From assembly GCA_028023455.1 (NCBI GenBank), contig JAQFVV010012418.1, positions 5,019,244 to 5,083,243 on the forward strand: a stretch of 64,000 bases of DNA, read 5' to 3'. Positions 33,041 to 46,849 of the stretch are shown here, piece after piece. The DNA is from Epiperipatus broadwayi (Eukaryota; Onychophora; Udeonychophora; Euonychophora; Peripatidae). Numbering within the stretch: the first letter of the stretch is position 1; each line of letters opens with the position of its first letter. Under the pieces are notes generated by a model. It was not told where the DNA came from. It worked only from the letters and a program-made list of their open reading frames with translations, and did not search any database. The translations under genes and the position numbers were made by a program.

Positions 33041-36000
33041 GTTTTACTCTACAATACAACTTGTTCCTGTTTAATAAGCTGAATTCCATTATGTCTAATC
33101 ACATTTGGCAAAATGTTTTTAGACTATGAGACTTTGACTTAACTTTTGAGGTTTTTTTTATAATAATGCATTTTTATATTTAATGAAGCTTTGATAAAAA
33201 GATCTGATAATAGCAAAATGCACTCGAAATCGTTCTGGATTACTGATAAAATTTTTCTGATAAATCAGGCATCAGCTTTACAAAAGAATTGAGTTGTTTT
33301 GTTTTTTTTAATGTAGTTAAATTTAATTCTTCCAGTCATAATCTTCCTTTTAATAATTTAACCCATATAATTTTTGACTTAGCTTTTGAAATTTTCCAAA
33401 AATCATTCAAAATTATTTATTCTGGATATTGCAGTTTTTAAATAATTTCTCTCTATAATTATATTATTTTTCTAATGTCAAAAGTTACTTCTTTGAAATG
33501 TAGGTTGTTTTTTTTTTTGTTTTTTTCAAAACTTTTTATTTTAAATAAAAATTCAGATTTTTTTGATTCAATTTAATTTAAATATGGGATCTATTAAGTG
33601 GATTAAATAAAATAATCTTTTACAACTAAAATTTTAATAATAATAAATAATGTTTTAGTTTTTTAAAACCTTTTTTTTCTTTCTGTTATTTAAATATTTT
33701 CAAGGGAAGCATTGTAGCATTAATCCTTTTGCTCATGGAATAAGCATTTCTTTTTTTAAAAAAGCGATCCTCTATTACTTTGTGGAATATATTATATTTT
33801 TACAAAATAAAAATTATAATTTATATTAATAAATCAGATGAGGATGTTAAAGCATTCTTATTATAACCATTGATTTGCATTGCTCTATGACTAGAAACTA
33901 TTTTGAATGAGTCAGGTTATAAGTTTGCTTGATGTAAAACCCATGTTTTATTTCTTTTCATTCTCTGATAGAGAACTATTCCACTCTCTCTCTCTACATA
34001 TATATGAATTTTTAGAGATAAAAGACTCCTTAAGATTTTTTTAAAACAAAAATCTGATTGTATAGCTGAAAACTATTTTAATTAGCATGACTGAGTACTA
34101 TTTAATTTTTTTTTTTAATGAACTACTCTGCTTGATTTCTCCAATATTTATTTTGAAGCTGATCAGAAACTTTACCATTTAAATACATGGTAGTAATCAC
34201 ATGATTTTTTTTAAAAAAAAGAAAAAATATATACAGCTAATTGCTATTATACTTACTTAATTTGTAAGAATGTGTATATTTTAAAATTTTATTTTTCCTC
34301 AATATATTTTTTTTTTCTAAAAAGTATTTAGTTTATTTATTTCACATTTTTCATTCATATTATTTAACTGTTTAAATCTTTTTTTTTTTTTGGTCATGTT
34401 CCATAAGAATATACTTTTCATTAGAATTGGCATCACATTTGTGAATTTAATATGTGAATACATTCCTAATATATTAGATCCCACACTATACTTAAACATG
34501 TATTAAATTAATTAAATATGACTACAGTTTTAAGAAAACACATATTCTTAGTTAGTCGGAAAAGCTGTTTAGCTTCAAAATATATATTGGGAAATAGAAC
34601 TAATGAAACCAACATCTTTTCCAGGTGATTTATGTATAATCAGTATTGCTATCTAAACTAGTTTTTACCTTTTTTCACGGAATTTCCTGTTTAAAAAACC
34701 CATAAATAATTATACATATATATTACACACTGCCACACATTCAAGAATCTAATTAGTTATTTCTCCTTTGGCATAAAAATGTTTTCAAATGTTAATAATT
34801 TATGTACTAGTAAGATTGTTGAGTAGATTGAATGTTTATCTATATTATGTTGAAAATGTTTAATAGTTTAATTGAAAATATTATAATAGTTGCAGTAATC
34901 AAGTTTAAAATCATATAGGACTTTATTTTACAGGCGGTCCTTTACTTTTGCACCTAATTGGTTTCTGAAATATGTATGAAAGTTGAAGTGTGTAAAAAAA
35001 AAACCATCAAAAAGGGTTTTCAAAATATAGTACAGTACATGTATTTATTTTTTATTAATTAGTATCTGGTGTTTTCTTTATAAATTTGTCAAAGATAATT
35101 GAATTGTACTTTTTCTTTTCTTGTTTTTCATGATTGAGCATATTATATTGTTGATCGGCTTAAATTATACGAATGACCGATTTAAACAAAAGATTTGCTG
35201 TTTTCAGAACATCTGACAAAACTAGGTTAAGTTTTCTTTGAAGGCTCTTAACACAGGTTTTTATTCATTATATTTACAAGAAGAATATAAATTCTTTAAA
35301 AAATAGATAGAAATAAATTGTATAACCATAATACATGCTTATCATTTAAATAAAACAAAAAAAACTAGCAGACATGAATCTTTGATTACCTTTTTCTCTG
35401 ACTAATGAAGGAAATGAATTTATAGGAAAAAAATATTTCGATAGCAATTTTTTTACAAACCCTATCTGTCCGAAAGCTTATTTAAATAATAATTTAGACC
35501 AGGGTGACCTGTACAATAAATTCCCAAGATTCACTTTGGAATGGCAGGGTACGATTCTATAGAAGTTATTTTTTTGGCCATTTAAATGAGACCTTAATCT
35601 GCAAACAGAAAGAACTCAAGATAATCAATTATAATACAAGCAGTATATTTTTATAATTAAGAAAAAATACCCCCATTTACTTATTCTAGTGTTTTATTAA
35701 CTAGAAATGCAAAGCAATAATTTAATGGGAAAATTCTACACTTTAATATTTAATAATAACACGCTTAAAAAATAATAAATTTAAAAGATTTACGTCTGCA
35801 GTTTTTTTACATTATATATATATATATAAGTACCTGTGATGTCAAAATGAACGTGATTAATGTCGGAGAGAAGGGGAACTAGTGACTAATAATCCATAAA
35901 AAAGAAAGAATTATTACATGAAAGTATGCACATTTTGTCATAAATATATAGATAAAAATCAAAAGTATGAAATAGCAAATTATACGAAAGTAGAGGATTG

Positions 36001-36751
36001 TCTATTTGATTGAAAGATCATTCGCACTATTATCTATGCTAGGGAAGATGTAATGTAATTATATAAAATATTTAATTATGAAATGGATTTTGATGGGAAG
36101 TAATGAAACTATTAGGATAAATAATTGCAAAATCTTTTTATTTTGGTGTAATTAATGTTTATTGAGACACCTTTTTTAATATCATATAAATATTTGCATG
36201 ATTATAAAAAGTTATTTTGGAAGATCAGTTATATATATAAAAAAAAAAAAGAGTGACAATATTAAATGTAAACATTTTTTTTCTGTTACTAACATACTTT
36301 TCCATTTTTTATTGAACAAAATAAATAAAGGTTTTTTGCATACTTTCACGTGTATTTTAATATACAGATAAATTAATGTGGTCAAATATATTTAAATTTA
36401 TTGCATTTGTATACATTGCATATAACCATTAAAAATTTAATTAATATTGCATAAAAGCTAGTTTTACTCTCAGTAAATTGTCATAAGTTGCTAACTGGAG
36501 AGCAAAAGATTTTTGGATCTGTTTTTAACTAAGAAAGGTTGATGGAAAATCAGTTTAACTGATTGTTGAATTGTTTTCTGTGCTAGTCACTTTAGTATTC
36601 TAAACCAGGCAATTAATATGATAAGTAAATGAAAAACTTGATTAATCATTAATGGAAATCATATTTTTTTTAATTATACATATAATTACTTAAATTGATC
36701 TATTTTAAATGAAATTATAATTATTTATATATATGATACATATTTTTATAG
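33041..36751. other. End of intron 1, AT-rich
   Basis: No supported gene or RNA. Contains a (CT)n run at about 33,982-33,995 and an (AT)n run at 35,816-35,827. The acceptor TATTTTTATAG at its end defines exon 2. Confidence 0.5.
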
Positions 36752-36952
36752 GAAACTGTTGAAGTATTAATGAAGCATCAAGCAGATGTCAATGCAAGAG
36801 ATCGAAATTGGCAAACACCTTTACATGTAGCATCTGCCAATAATGCTATCCAGTGTGTGAAATTTCTTTTCCTTGCACTGAATAATGTAAATGTTACTGA
36901 TCGAGCTGGAAGAACAGGTCTTCACCATGCAGCCTTTAATGGCCATAATGAA
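36752..36952 (+). CDS. ANKRD28: ANKRD28-like gene, exon 2
   Basis: Sixty-seven codons, phase 0 at both ends (acceptor TATAG, donor GAA|GTAAAT). The peptide begins ETVEVLMKHQADVNARD, contains NWQTPLHVASANNA and NVNVTDRAGRTGLHHAAF, and ends NGHNE. It continues exon 1 without a gap relative to vertebrate ANKRD28 (which has AVQVLLKH and NVNVSDRAGRTALHHAAF at these positions). It provides one complete ankyrin repeat and parts of its neighbours. The open frame continues past the donor into the intron, but the protein match stops exactly at the splice site. Confidence 0.95.
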
Positions 36953-37228
36953 GTAAATATTGATTTTTTTTATTTTATTTTGATATATTTATATATTATG
37001 GCATAGAAATCATATATTTAGTACTAATATAAAATGCTCCTATTCTTATTAATACTGATGATTTCAATTAATGTTAGCTATACTCATTATATGTAATAGA
37101 AATATTAATAATTTAGATGTTTGTATTTAAATTACTAAATAAATATGGTTTTAAAATAATTTCAAAATAAATTTAAAAAGCAAAAATATTACTAAAAACA
37201 TTCATGACTCATGGTTTATATTAATTAT
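36953..37228. other. Intron 2, first part
   Basis: AT-rich intronic DNA upstream of the SINE, with no other feature. Confidence 0.5.
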
Positions 37229-37244
37229 AAGGAATGTGCAAGTT

Positions 37245-37360
37245 TTTTTTTTTTTTTCAATATGTCATAGCATCGGCCGGGACGCGAACCCACAACCGTC
37301 TGCAACCAACTACTTGCTTGCAAGGCGGTTGCAATGACCTCTCGGCTAACGACGCTTGAC
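37245..37360 (-). mobile_element. tRNA-derived SINE or retroposed tRNA pseudogene
   Basis: Read on the minus strand, 37,356 to 37,269 is an 88-base tRNA-like unit. It has a 7-bp acceptor stem (AGCGTCG with CGATGCT), an A box TAGCCGAGAGG and a B box GGTTCGCGTCC. The anticodon loop region CCTTGCAAGC resembles tRNA-Ala(TGC), but the variable region is long. It is followed by an A-tail (T-run 37,244-37,257 on the plus strand). The insertion is bounded by an exact 16-bp duplication, AAGGAATGTGCAAGTT, at 37,229-37,244 and 37,361-37,376, the mark of LINE-driven retroposition. A functional tRNA is unlikely given the tail and duplication. Confidence 0.85.
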
Positions 37361-37376
37361 AAGGAATGTGCAAGTT

Positions 37377-40364
37377 GTATGGTATGTTTTATCACATTTC
37401 AAATTTTTACAACATTGAATTATTTCAGAAAGCTTCTATTTGGAAATGGTTTTTATTTAAGAATTTGATTGTTATAAATATGCATCAATGCATAGAATTG
37501 CTTTCAGAAGAGTTGATAAACTTTTCTGAAAATTGAGGATCAGTTAATATATAAAGAAGGTAAAGAAAAAGATGTCTAACAACTGTAAGAAGATTTTCAT
37601 TAAGTCTTTGAAATAAAATCCTTGTTTTTTACTTCACCTTTGAATTGTAAGCTTCATTTTTTTGCGTAAAGTGCAATTTAAAACTTAAAAGTCTTTATTG
37701 CTTATAGGAAGATTTAAAAATGTTCTTATATATTGATACTAACATAAACAAAACTCTATATCAGCTTTTTATTGAAAATTGCTTATTGCTATGCGCATGA
37801 TGAGAAACAAAAAAAAAATTGTACAAAGTTTATTATTGTATTTTTTTTTTTTAAAATAATAATTAAAATTTATTTAAATAATAAACAGTTCTAATGGTTC
37901 TTGATATTTTTCCCTACTGTAAATCAAAATAGTGGTCAGTATAGTTTTGGAGTGTGCAATTTTAACAGAACCAATTAATGGGATGATTAAAAGGGAATCT
38001 TTAAAGAACAACACGAGAGAATAGGTTTTTATTAGAAACACAGCCAACTGCTATGCATGCTTAAAAGTTATATTGTATTAGAATAATAATAATAATAATA
38101 ATAATTGTTCTTGACTTTTTTATTTATTTTTTTATTGAAATCATAAGAATAAAAAGCTGTTCTTTTCTTAAATTTTTTTACAAAATTCAATAATAGATTT
38201 TATTAATAATGTTTACATAATATACATATTTTTTATTTTCATCTCTATCATTTGATCACTAAATTAATTTTTTGAAAAATTCAAAATAAATTTTTAGTTA
38301 TTCACTTATTTTTGTCTAAAGTTAAGAAAAAGCAATTAATTATACTAATAAGAAAATTATGTGTAAAAAAAAAAAAAAATGCATAAAAAAAGCTTTCACT
38401 TCCAATCCACAAAAAAATTTTGAAAGCAGTATGGTCATCATGCTCTCTTATTATGTAGATATGTGGTGATTTTTTGAAACAATAGTTTTTATGCAAAATA
38501 GAATTAAAAGTAGTTTTAAAATGCAAAATTTAACTAATTTTTCACCTTACCATTAAATGCTGTATTCTTTATACATTTAACTATATCTTATTGGAAAAGT
38601 CTAATAAAACATTTTTGTGAGTTTTAGTAGTAAACCCTACATATTTGAAAACATTAATGAGTTAATTCATAATCTCCAAAGCTGAACTTATATTGGAGAC
38701 TAGCTAAAGCCATGAACCAGAAACTTTCATCATTGCTATAATTGAGACAGTTATCTCCATCAACTAAAAAGTTTTTATAAATCTATCTTGATTATTTGGC
38801 AGATATTTGACAAAAACAGCATATTGAAGATTGAAAATAGATTTTTTTTAACTATTATAATTTTGTAGAAAATTAGCCCAATGCTTATGCTGTAATAAGA
38901 AATATAATTAAGTTATATTATTTAATTGCGTAAAACTTGAAATCTTTTTTAAGATTTAGACAGATTTAGAATTTTTCTTTCAACTAATTAACCTAAGTCA
39001 AGTCATTTAGCTAGCCAATATTGGTTGGGGAAATGAATATCTGTTTTCTAGAGAACAAAATATGGATGGCTAAACTATTCAATTTTTCATTTAACAGTTA
39101 ATCAGTCTTTATAATATCTTTATTATTTATGGGTTCTGGAGAGGCTTTTGTTCTGTAGTGGGCTTTTTAAAGGCTATTTTATTGTTTATCTATTATTTAA
39201 TATAAGATTATTTTGGTAGTTTATGAGATGATTATTCAGTTCTCTTTTATGAATTTCTTAATGAAAACTAGACCAGATTTTGGAAATAAAATTTTTTATT
39301 ACATTTTTCTTGTATTATAATACCTAATGTTTGGATTTGTATTTAAAACATTTATTGATTAAAATGTATTTGATTGCCTTTATAGGTTAATGATGATATG
39401 TTCTATTTTCTGTCATGATTAGGGTCTGAAATTTTTGCTACAGTTAATTACCAACTTATATGAAGAAATATTTAGCTATGTGGCCACTTTGACAAGATAT
39501 AACATTTCTTCAGCCAATGGAAGCAGAATGTTATTATAGTCTCTCAGCATAAATTTTTTCAGATATGCAACTGGATATTTCTAATTAAACAATTACTGAA
39601 GATCTAGAAAAGCTTATGAACCAATTAAAGAGATAAAATGTATCCCTGGATCAGTCATTTGGTGATGACCAATCACAAAAGAGATGAGAATGAAATTAAT
39701 ATTTTATTAAAAATTTTCAAATACTTTGTAGCTTTAAATATGCATGTATAAATAGTCCATTTATACATTTGAATGTAAAATTATGATAGCCAATCACATT
39801 AAATTTAGAATTTCACTGAAAATGGAGATTCTATGAAAATTCCCAGTAAGTTCAATAAATATTCATGAAAAAAAATGATGATTTTGCTATCTTAAGCACA
39901 AATAATGCCAAACAAAAGTATAAATAGTTTAAGTAATCAAGTAAATTAGGTAAATCCAATAAAATGTAAACATCTCTAACATAAATATTATTTAATCTGG
40001 AAACGTTTTAAAGTCATCAGTCATATATTCTACCTAATTTCAGAATGTATATATTAGAAATAGCAAGGAAAAAGAAAGTTAATAATATTTTTATTATTTT
40101 ATTATATTGTTTTACCATTGTCATATTTTTATACATTGTGTTATGTAATTTTATAAGTTTTTTTTTTTGTCTTAATAACTTGCTATCACTATATTTATCA
40201 TTATGTATTACAGAAACTGTTATTCCCTATCAAATTTTGAAAAAAAATTTTAATGTAGCACAATTTTTAAACAATTTATCATGTATTTTACTGCTAATGA
40301 TGTATTTAAGGATTCACAATAATATGATGACCTTGTATTCATATTTATTATATTTTTTTTATAG
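37377..40364. other. Intron 2, remainder
   Basis: AT-rich, with an (AAT)n run at about 38,084-38,105. No supported gene. The 151-codon frame starting at 40,045 reads out of frame through exon 3 and is a shadow. It ends with the acceptor TTTTTTTTATAG. Confidence 0.5.
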
Positions 40365-40517
40365 ATGGTTGAATTGCTTTTATCTCATGGAGCTACCATT
40401 AATGCTTTTGATAAAAAGGATAGGAGGGCTATTCATTGGGCTGCTTATATGGGACATGTTGATGTTATTAGGACTCTTGTACATTTCGGTGCTGAATTGA
40501 ATGTGCGAGATAAGCAG
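40365..40517 (+). CDS. ANKRD28: ANKRD28-like gene, exon 3
   Basis: Fifty-one codons, phase 0. The peptide starts MVELLLSHGATINAFDKKD and contains DKKDRRAIHWAAYMGH, a run nearly invariant in this family and the strongest single identifier of the gene. It ends LNVRDKQ before the donor CAG|GTAACA. The ATG at its start is an internal methionine that follows exon 2 directly, not a translation start. Confidence 0.96.
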
Positions 40518-40594
40518 GTAACATTTTCTTGTACATTTGTAAAATTTTATGTATTCAACACTGAATGACATTTGTTTGTTTTTTCATAATGCAG

Positions 40595-40798
40595 ATGTAT
40601 ACTCCATTACATGCAGCTGCGGCTGGAGGCCAAGTTTCAGTAGTAAAGCTTCTGTTTGATCTTGGAGTGGAAGTGGATGTAGTAAATGCTTATGGTAACA
40701 CTCCTTTACATTTGGCATGTCTTAATGGTCAAGATCTTGTTGCAAGAGAACTGATTGCTGCTAAATGCAATATTAATGCTCTCAATCATCGTGGACAG
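40595..40798 (+). CDS. ANKRD28: ANKRD28-like gene, exon 4
   Basis: Sixty-eight codons, phase 0, after an intron of only 77 bp (acceptor ATAATGCAG). The peptide starts MYTPLHAAAAGGQVSVVKLL, continues with DLGVEVDVVNAYGNTPLH and GQDLVARELI, and ends INALNHRGQ. Two consecutive ankyrin repeats show the TPLH helix starts. The donor is CAG|GTTACT, weaker than the others. Confidence 0.95.
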
Positions 40799-41615
40799 GT
40801 TACTTGAAATTTCTTAATTTATTAAATTTAGTAGTTCTAAATATTATTTGGATTGATTGTTTTGAAGTTATTTGGAAATGAGTAAATTATGTAATAGTCT
40901 TATTTTAAAATGGAAGAATTGTCAATGTCATCTTAGGTATTATTTTGTATACTTATATGAGAAGTTTGTTTGCAACCATGCATATGTAGGTATAGTTTGT
41001 GAAGTCATCTTGTTTAAAGTCCATTAAAAAAAAAAAGCAAATTGATGCACATTTTTAAAATTAAACATATATTATTATGACTTCATTTACAATAAATTAA
41101 AAGCTTTTTATGCTAAAATAAATATCTGTAGCATATTGATTAATAGTTCTTAAATTTGAGTTAATCATAAAGAATTATTTTTCTATTAGTATTAGTAAAA
41201 AAAAAATTTAATGCGAACTAATAATAACCTATACTTTATAAAATTAGATGAAAAATATTAACATTTTATAATTTTCAAAGATTTAAAAATGATCAGAAAG
41301 CAGGATTAAAGAATGCCACCGCATAATAAAGTCAAATATAGTGAATGAATAATTTTATTTGTTATTAAGAAATAAAATCTGAATTATTAAAAACGACAAA
41401 TATCTTTTTATTCCTAAGCTTTCGAAATAAACAATAAATAAAATAATTAAAAATATTAGAAGCAATTATTCTTTTTATATAATATTATTGTTAAGTATAC
41501 ATATCTTTCAGTAAAATATTTTGTCAATGATATATTTGTTCTACATGATATTACATAAGTTCAAATTAGAGTGTAAATATTTTTATTTGTAATTGTTTGA
41601 TAATTATTTTTATAG
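40799..41615. other. Intron 4
   Basis: An 817-bp AT-rich intron between exons 4 and 5 with no other feature. Confidence 0.7.
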
Positions 41616-41702
41616 GCTCCACTGCATTTAGCAGCAGCTTCAACTCATGGAGGTGGTTGTTTAGAAGTTTTAGTTCAAGTAAAAGCTGATGTTAATATTC
41701 AG
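41616..41702 (+). CDS. ANKRD28: ANKRD28-like gene, exon 5
   Basis: Twenty-nine codons, phase 0, between the acceptor TTTTTATAG and the donor CAG|GTAAAA. The peptide reads APLHLAAASTHGGGCLEVLV ... VNIQ, matching the TPLHFAAASTHG part of vertebrate ANKRD28. It is too short for a simple open-frame search and is called from splice sites plus protein continuity. Confidence 0.93.
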
Positions 41703-43494
41703 GTAAAATTAAATATGTTTGTGGTCTTGTGAAATACCAAATGAATTAAAATTCACTAATTATCCTATCTAAAAATTAAAAAAAAAAAAAGATTCATTAT
41801 GGTTTTTCTTTAAAGATTGTAAATTTTTTTATGTAAGAGAAGTGACACATTTATGCTTAGTAAAATTTTAAATCGATATCATTATTTATATATTCTGAGA
41901 TTTGATTTGCCTTTTTTATAAATGAAATTTAACTTGATTAAAAAAATAATAATTTAAAACTAAATAAAAAAAAAGAAAAAAGAAACAAAATTGATAATAT
42001 GGCAATCACTACTTAAACATTTCCATACAAGTTACATTTTTTTATCTGAGAGCAGGTTAAAGTAATTATGACATTAATAACATTTGGTTGTTGTAACATA
42101 ACATATTTTGAACTACTTCATAAATTTTAATTAACTTATTTTAAAAGATATATATTAGGTTTTAGTTTGTGTGTTCTTGACTTATAAAATATTTTATGAG
42201 TTTATTTAACCCCCCACTCTCCCAAACACAAACTTTTATTATTCAAATAATGTTATAAGAATTTTTTATACTTTTTTTTTTTGTTTGTTTGGACCATTTC
42301 TGTTAATTTTTAATTGATCAAATTAAATATATGTGATATTTCATTTTTGATCATTGTTTAAAAAATGATTTATGCAGTTGGTTCATTATCTGTACATATT
42401 ATATGCACACACAAATGTGTAATTTTTACTTAAATTGCAGAGTTTCAGTTAACCAACTTTCATTGTAAAAATAGCTCATTTACAAAAAATTTTTTAATGT
42501 TTTTATGTATTTAAAAGTCATGTTATTATCATATACTTGTTTAAAATATCTTAATAGTTATTGCCTAAATTTTATTCAAATTCCATTTTTTTTCCCCCAA
42601 ATTTTTTGATTTCGTAACATTTTTATTTCTTGCATTCATTCATTCTTGCACCATTTTATTTTTTGTTGTTCTTGTAATTAAAATTATATTGTTGCTTTTT
42701 TTTGTTTTTTTAATTGCTAGCTATATTGGTAACCATACAATTTAACTGTTATATGAAAAAATAGCACAATTGCGATTTTAAAAGCTATCTGTGTTTATGG
42801 TAAATGAGTTGCTTTTGTAAAGTAAAAGTAATCTTTTAATTGCTAAACGTATGAGTTGCTGAATATTGAAGACAGAATATTTTCAAGATAGATTGCAGTA
42901 GTATGTATGCAGATTTTTCTGTTATTTTAGGAGATAAATTGACAATCTGATCTCTGGTAATTTGGGTTTATTTGTCTGTACAAGTAGATAATTCATTTTA
43001 AGATTTTTTAAAATAATAATTTGAAAATGTTCATCATGTTTAATAAGAATGAAAGAAGAATCTTAAAAATGTTTGCAACATGAAAGTCTTGTATTATCTT
43101 TGTGTAAAATACTTTTTTTAATATTATCAAGAAAGATAAAATAATTAGAATAAGAAGCTTAACAGCATATTGTATGTTGACAAGTATTCCTGAAATGAAA
43201 AATGTTCTGGAATAATAAGTACCTATTCGCCAAGCCTATTTTTTGGGGATCTTATATAGTGAATAGGTTTATATGATTTTTTTCACATTATTATTTTTCA
43301 TTGTTTCTATTATTATTCACACAGCAAAATTTAGATTTATTATAGAAGACTTTTTCAATTTCTGTCTTAATGATGTTTTTCCCTATACTATTGCAATTTT
43401 TAAGCTTTATTAAAGGATTGCAGGAGATTCTTCAAAAGCCATTAATAAACTTGAAGTTCTGTTTTAATCATTGATAATAATTCTAATTAATGCA
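41703..43494. other. Start of intron 5, AT-rich
   Basis: No supported gene. Contains A-runs and T-runs and a C-rich patch at about 42,211-42,226. Confidence 0.5.
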
Positions 43495-46230
43495 TACTGT
43501 ACCGGTCGAAAAACATCCACCAAGTAAACTGCAAGTCGGATCCAAACTCAGCTGAACCAAACTGAATTCAAACCCAACTCACCAGCTCAGATCAATGGAT
43601 GATCTAAATCGACAGCACAGTGCTATGCGCCAAGGAACTAACTCAATGGTTGGTGAGGATTAGAGACCCATGAACTGACACTAATATTGGATAATCAATT
43701 AACTAAAGATAATTTTAAATCGAATCATATGTATATGTTTGGGTTGCCAACACAGACAGTGAGCCTTAACATTAAAATAATTATGAATAAAAGACTTAAG
43801 AAACCAAGTGTGTTGATAAAATATTTTAATAATAATAGTAATGGTTTTGTTCAATTTAAATGATGATTATATTGATCACCTCTAACCTTAAACAGAGTTT
43901 ATAATTATAATGAGAATGGCAGTTCCTATTATATGCCGAGTATATTACGCAATATTTGAAAGTCTATATGTCTATGCCCCCAACAAGAAAATAAAGGCAG
44001 ATAAAGGTATTCAGTTGTAAAGGAAATTATGACTAATTTTATACGAAAGAATGTGAGATTTATTTTCACATTCGCAAGAGCAAGATACGTATTTAGGGCA
44101 TATCTTTAACCTTTATTAGAAAACTTATTTAATTTGAGATAACTGAGAATTTCATCACGAATTACGAGCATAAGAGTGGGCTTTACTGGAACAGAGAGGT
44201 AACAGTGCTGACGAATTATGAGCTATAAATGAAAAGGAAAGATAATCGCTGGTCGGTGGTTTAACTAGTATGGCGGCTTGTGTAACACAAGTCTTACTGC
44301 CCTTTAAGTAGACGTGGAACACGGGGAAAGCCAGGCCGAGTTATAACTACGAACCTTTGGTGTTCCAAATATAACATGAACGGGGGAGGAAGTGCTTTCT
44401 TCTTCTATAATTAAAACAACAGTAATATTACCACCGACAAGCCTACGGAGCGAAAAGATTGCCCTACATCAGCAACGTTCGAAGATGATGACTTGATAGT
44501 CACCGTTTGAATAATAAAACCCAATTTATTATGCTCTACGTGATGACTTGATCAAATTAATTAAAGTCAAACGAGCTTTTAACTAAAATTATTTAAAGCA
44601 TTTATAAAATTATATTAGTTATGCCCCAAACATCGTGCCCTTCCTGAATATTAATAGATAGTAACAGAAATTTGAATTAGAATACATTTATTTGATTGAT
44701 TCCTTTATCAACCCTCTTTTGTAAAATATTTTAACATTATATATGAGTAAATAAATATTGGTGAAACGAGAAAATAGCTGGGGCATAGATTAGACACGGA
44801 GTTAATAATTTATTATTAGCAAATTATAAAAATAACAAACGTTTAATAATTTCTTTTGACTCGATGATTAATAGAACGTATAAATTTAGTTCTAATGGGC
44901 GAGAATTACAATTAGACTTAATATTTTATTATTTGCATAAAGCAAGCGAAACGAAGGAGCTCATCGAGTCGAAGGATTATTGGCATATAATTAAAAATAA
45001 ATGACATAAAAAAAATCACTCAATAAATATATATAGTACAATAAATGAACCGCCATCGTAAGAAAGGGAAATTAAATCCAAGGACTAGAGATTGAGAGAA
45101 TTACTATATGATTTACAATAGCATAAATAAAAAAGAATATTTTATATATAAAGATTATTACATTAAAGAATGAAAAGAGCTCTTAAAGGGAGTGTAAAGT
45201 AAAGTTCGGAAATGGCCAGAAAGTTACGGTTCATTATGGAATTATATTACCATTTCTTCCGGGGCTGGTTTCTTAGTTTACACGTCTGGGTTGGTAAAAC
45301 GTAGGCATGCATTTGGTCGATTACTTGAACAGCATTTTATTGATTTTTCATGATTTTTGCAGCACAATTGGTCCGGAAAGGATTTAGCAGCTTCATTGAA
45401 GATTTTCAGGGGACTTCAGGAACCATAGCCGCCAGATTCCTGACGTTTTAGCCCATCACCATGATCGAAACACTATTTAAATTCATGATTTTAAGATGCA
45501 CAGAATTTAATGGCACTTCTCTACAACAAAGATGGCTTCTTTCTCTCCAAACTTTTCATAGCTATTTATACTGTATCTGATGCCTTAGGGCTAGCGCTTC
45601 TTTCATTATCAATGTCACAAAATCTACTAGTTGTTTTTAGATATATTCCTTCGATAAGGCTTTCAAACTCATTAGCTTGAATTCATTTTCTAATTAGAAA
45701 ATGAATTCTTAAAATCAGAAAAATGATTTTAATTAGGAAATCCTTCCATTTTAAATACTTATCTTTTTTTCTAATTAATAAAACTTTAACCATTGTTTTG
45801 GAAAGGGAAAATCTGAAAGCTTATTGAAAGAATGTAGCTTTTAATCACTAAAATTTTAACAAATTATTTAAAGTAAAATCAAAACATTCCCGACGCAATG
45901 AAACTTTCGAACAATTATATATATTTAAATATTTATAAATATATACGCACAATCCATGCTGTTGTAATAGATATAAATTCATGAATAATTTTATCATGAA
46001 TTTATTAATAGCATTGATTAATTTAAACTCAAACGAATTAATTTTAACACACATTTATGTAATAGTTTTTTTTTATGGAAATTAGCATGGATTGAACGTA
46101 TAAAGCCCCATTGCATCGGAAATTTAAGGTTAGTACTAGGGTTTGAAGTGGGCTTATGGCTAGATGTCATGAAGCTATGATCGAACTCAGATCCGACTGC
46201 TTCAATACATTATTAAACATTTAAAACCAA
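43495..46230. other. Unidentified less AT-rich block, possible old insertion
   Basis: The composition changes abruptly at about 43,500 (TACTGTACCGGTCGAAAAAC). Many ordinary-complexity stretches follow (43,500-43,780, 44,150-44,480, 45,190-45,470) with far fewer long T-runs than the flanks. No long open frame and no terminal repeats that I could align. It ends at about 46,200 in ordinary AT-rich DNA. A long non-coding transposon (for example an internally decayed LTR element) is a possibility only. Confidence 0.35.
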
Positions 46231-46849
46231 AATTTTAATTTGTATAACAGTATTATTTTTTAAAATCCCTTTCTCCTCTCTAATAATTATCTTTATACAA
46301 AAAGAACAGTGAGTAAATTTCTGGAATTAGTATCTGTTTTATTGAACAACTTTTTTCATGGCAAAAAATGCAGATATCTAAACATCACCATAATATAAGC
46401 AATGACTAGTCATTTTCTTTTTCCTGGTAAATATAATATCTTTTTTGAAGTTATTGTTCAAGTAGAATATCACCATTAATTTGAAAGCCTTGATTTCAAA
46501 TTTTTTTTTAAGTACGCAAACTATTGAAAATTTAAATAAATGTTAATTTAATATCTGTAATTTTATATATTTATATAAATTCTATATATCATATAAATTT
46601 ATTTTTTATAAATACAATTTGTACTCATTACTTTAAATACTTTATAGGAAATTTACATATATATAAAATAGGAATAAAATAAGCTGCTAGCATTAAAATA
46701 TGGGATTCATGGGATTTGAATTGATGACGTTTGCTTCCGCTTTGGGTTTTTTTTTTTTAATGTATTGGCAGTTGTGGCAAGTTTAAGAAATTAACCAAAA
46801 GTACTTCTGCAGATTTGAAGACTGTTTTTAATAATTTATGTTTCAATAA
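46231..46849. other. Intron 5, AT-rich
   Basis: Nothing recognised. A stretch near 46,700-46,735 faintly resembles a tRNA T-arm on the minus strand but lacks the rest. Confidence 0.4.

Noticed and set aside
37269-37356. Functional tRNA gene
   Set aside because: The A-tail and the exact target duplication show a retroposed copy, and the variable region is abnormal.
40045-40500. Open frame of 151 codons on the plus strand
   Set aside because: It reads through the end of intron 2 and through exon 3 in the wrong frame; exon 3 itself has splice sites and strong ankyrin homology.
46690-46740. Possible second tRNA-derived element
   Set aside because: Only a B-box-like TTCAAATCCCA on the minus strand is seen; no A box, stem, tail or duplication.
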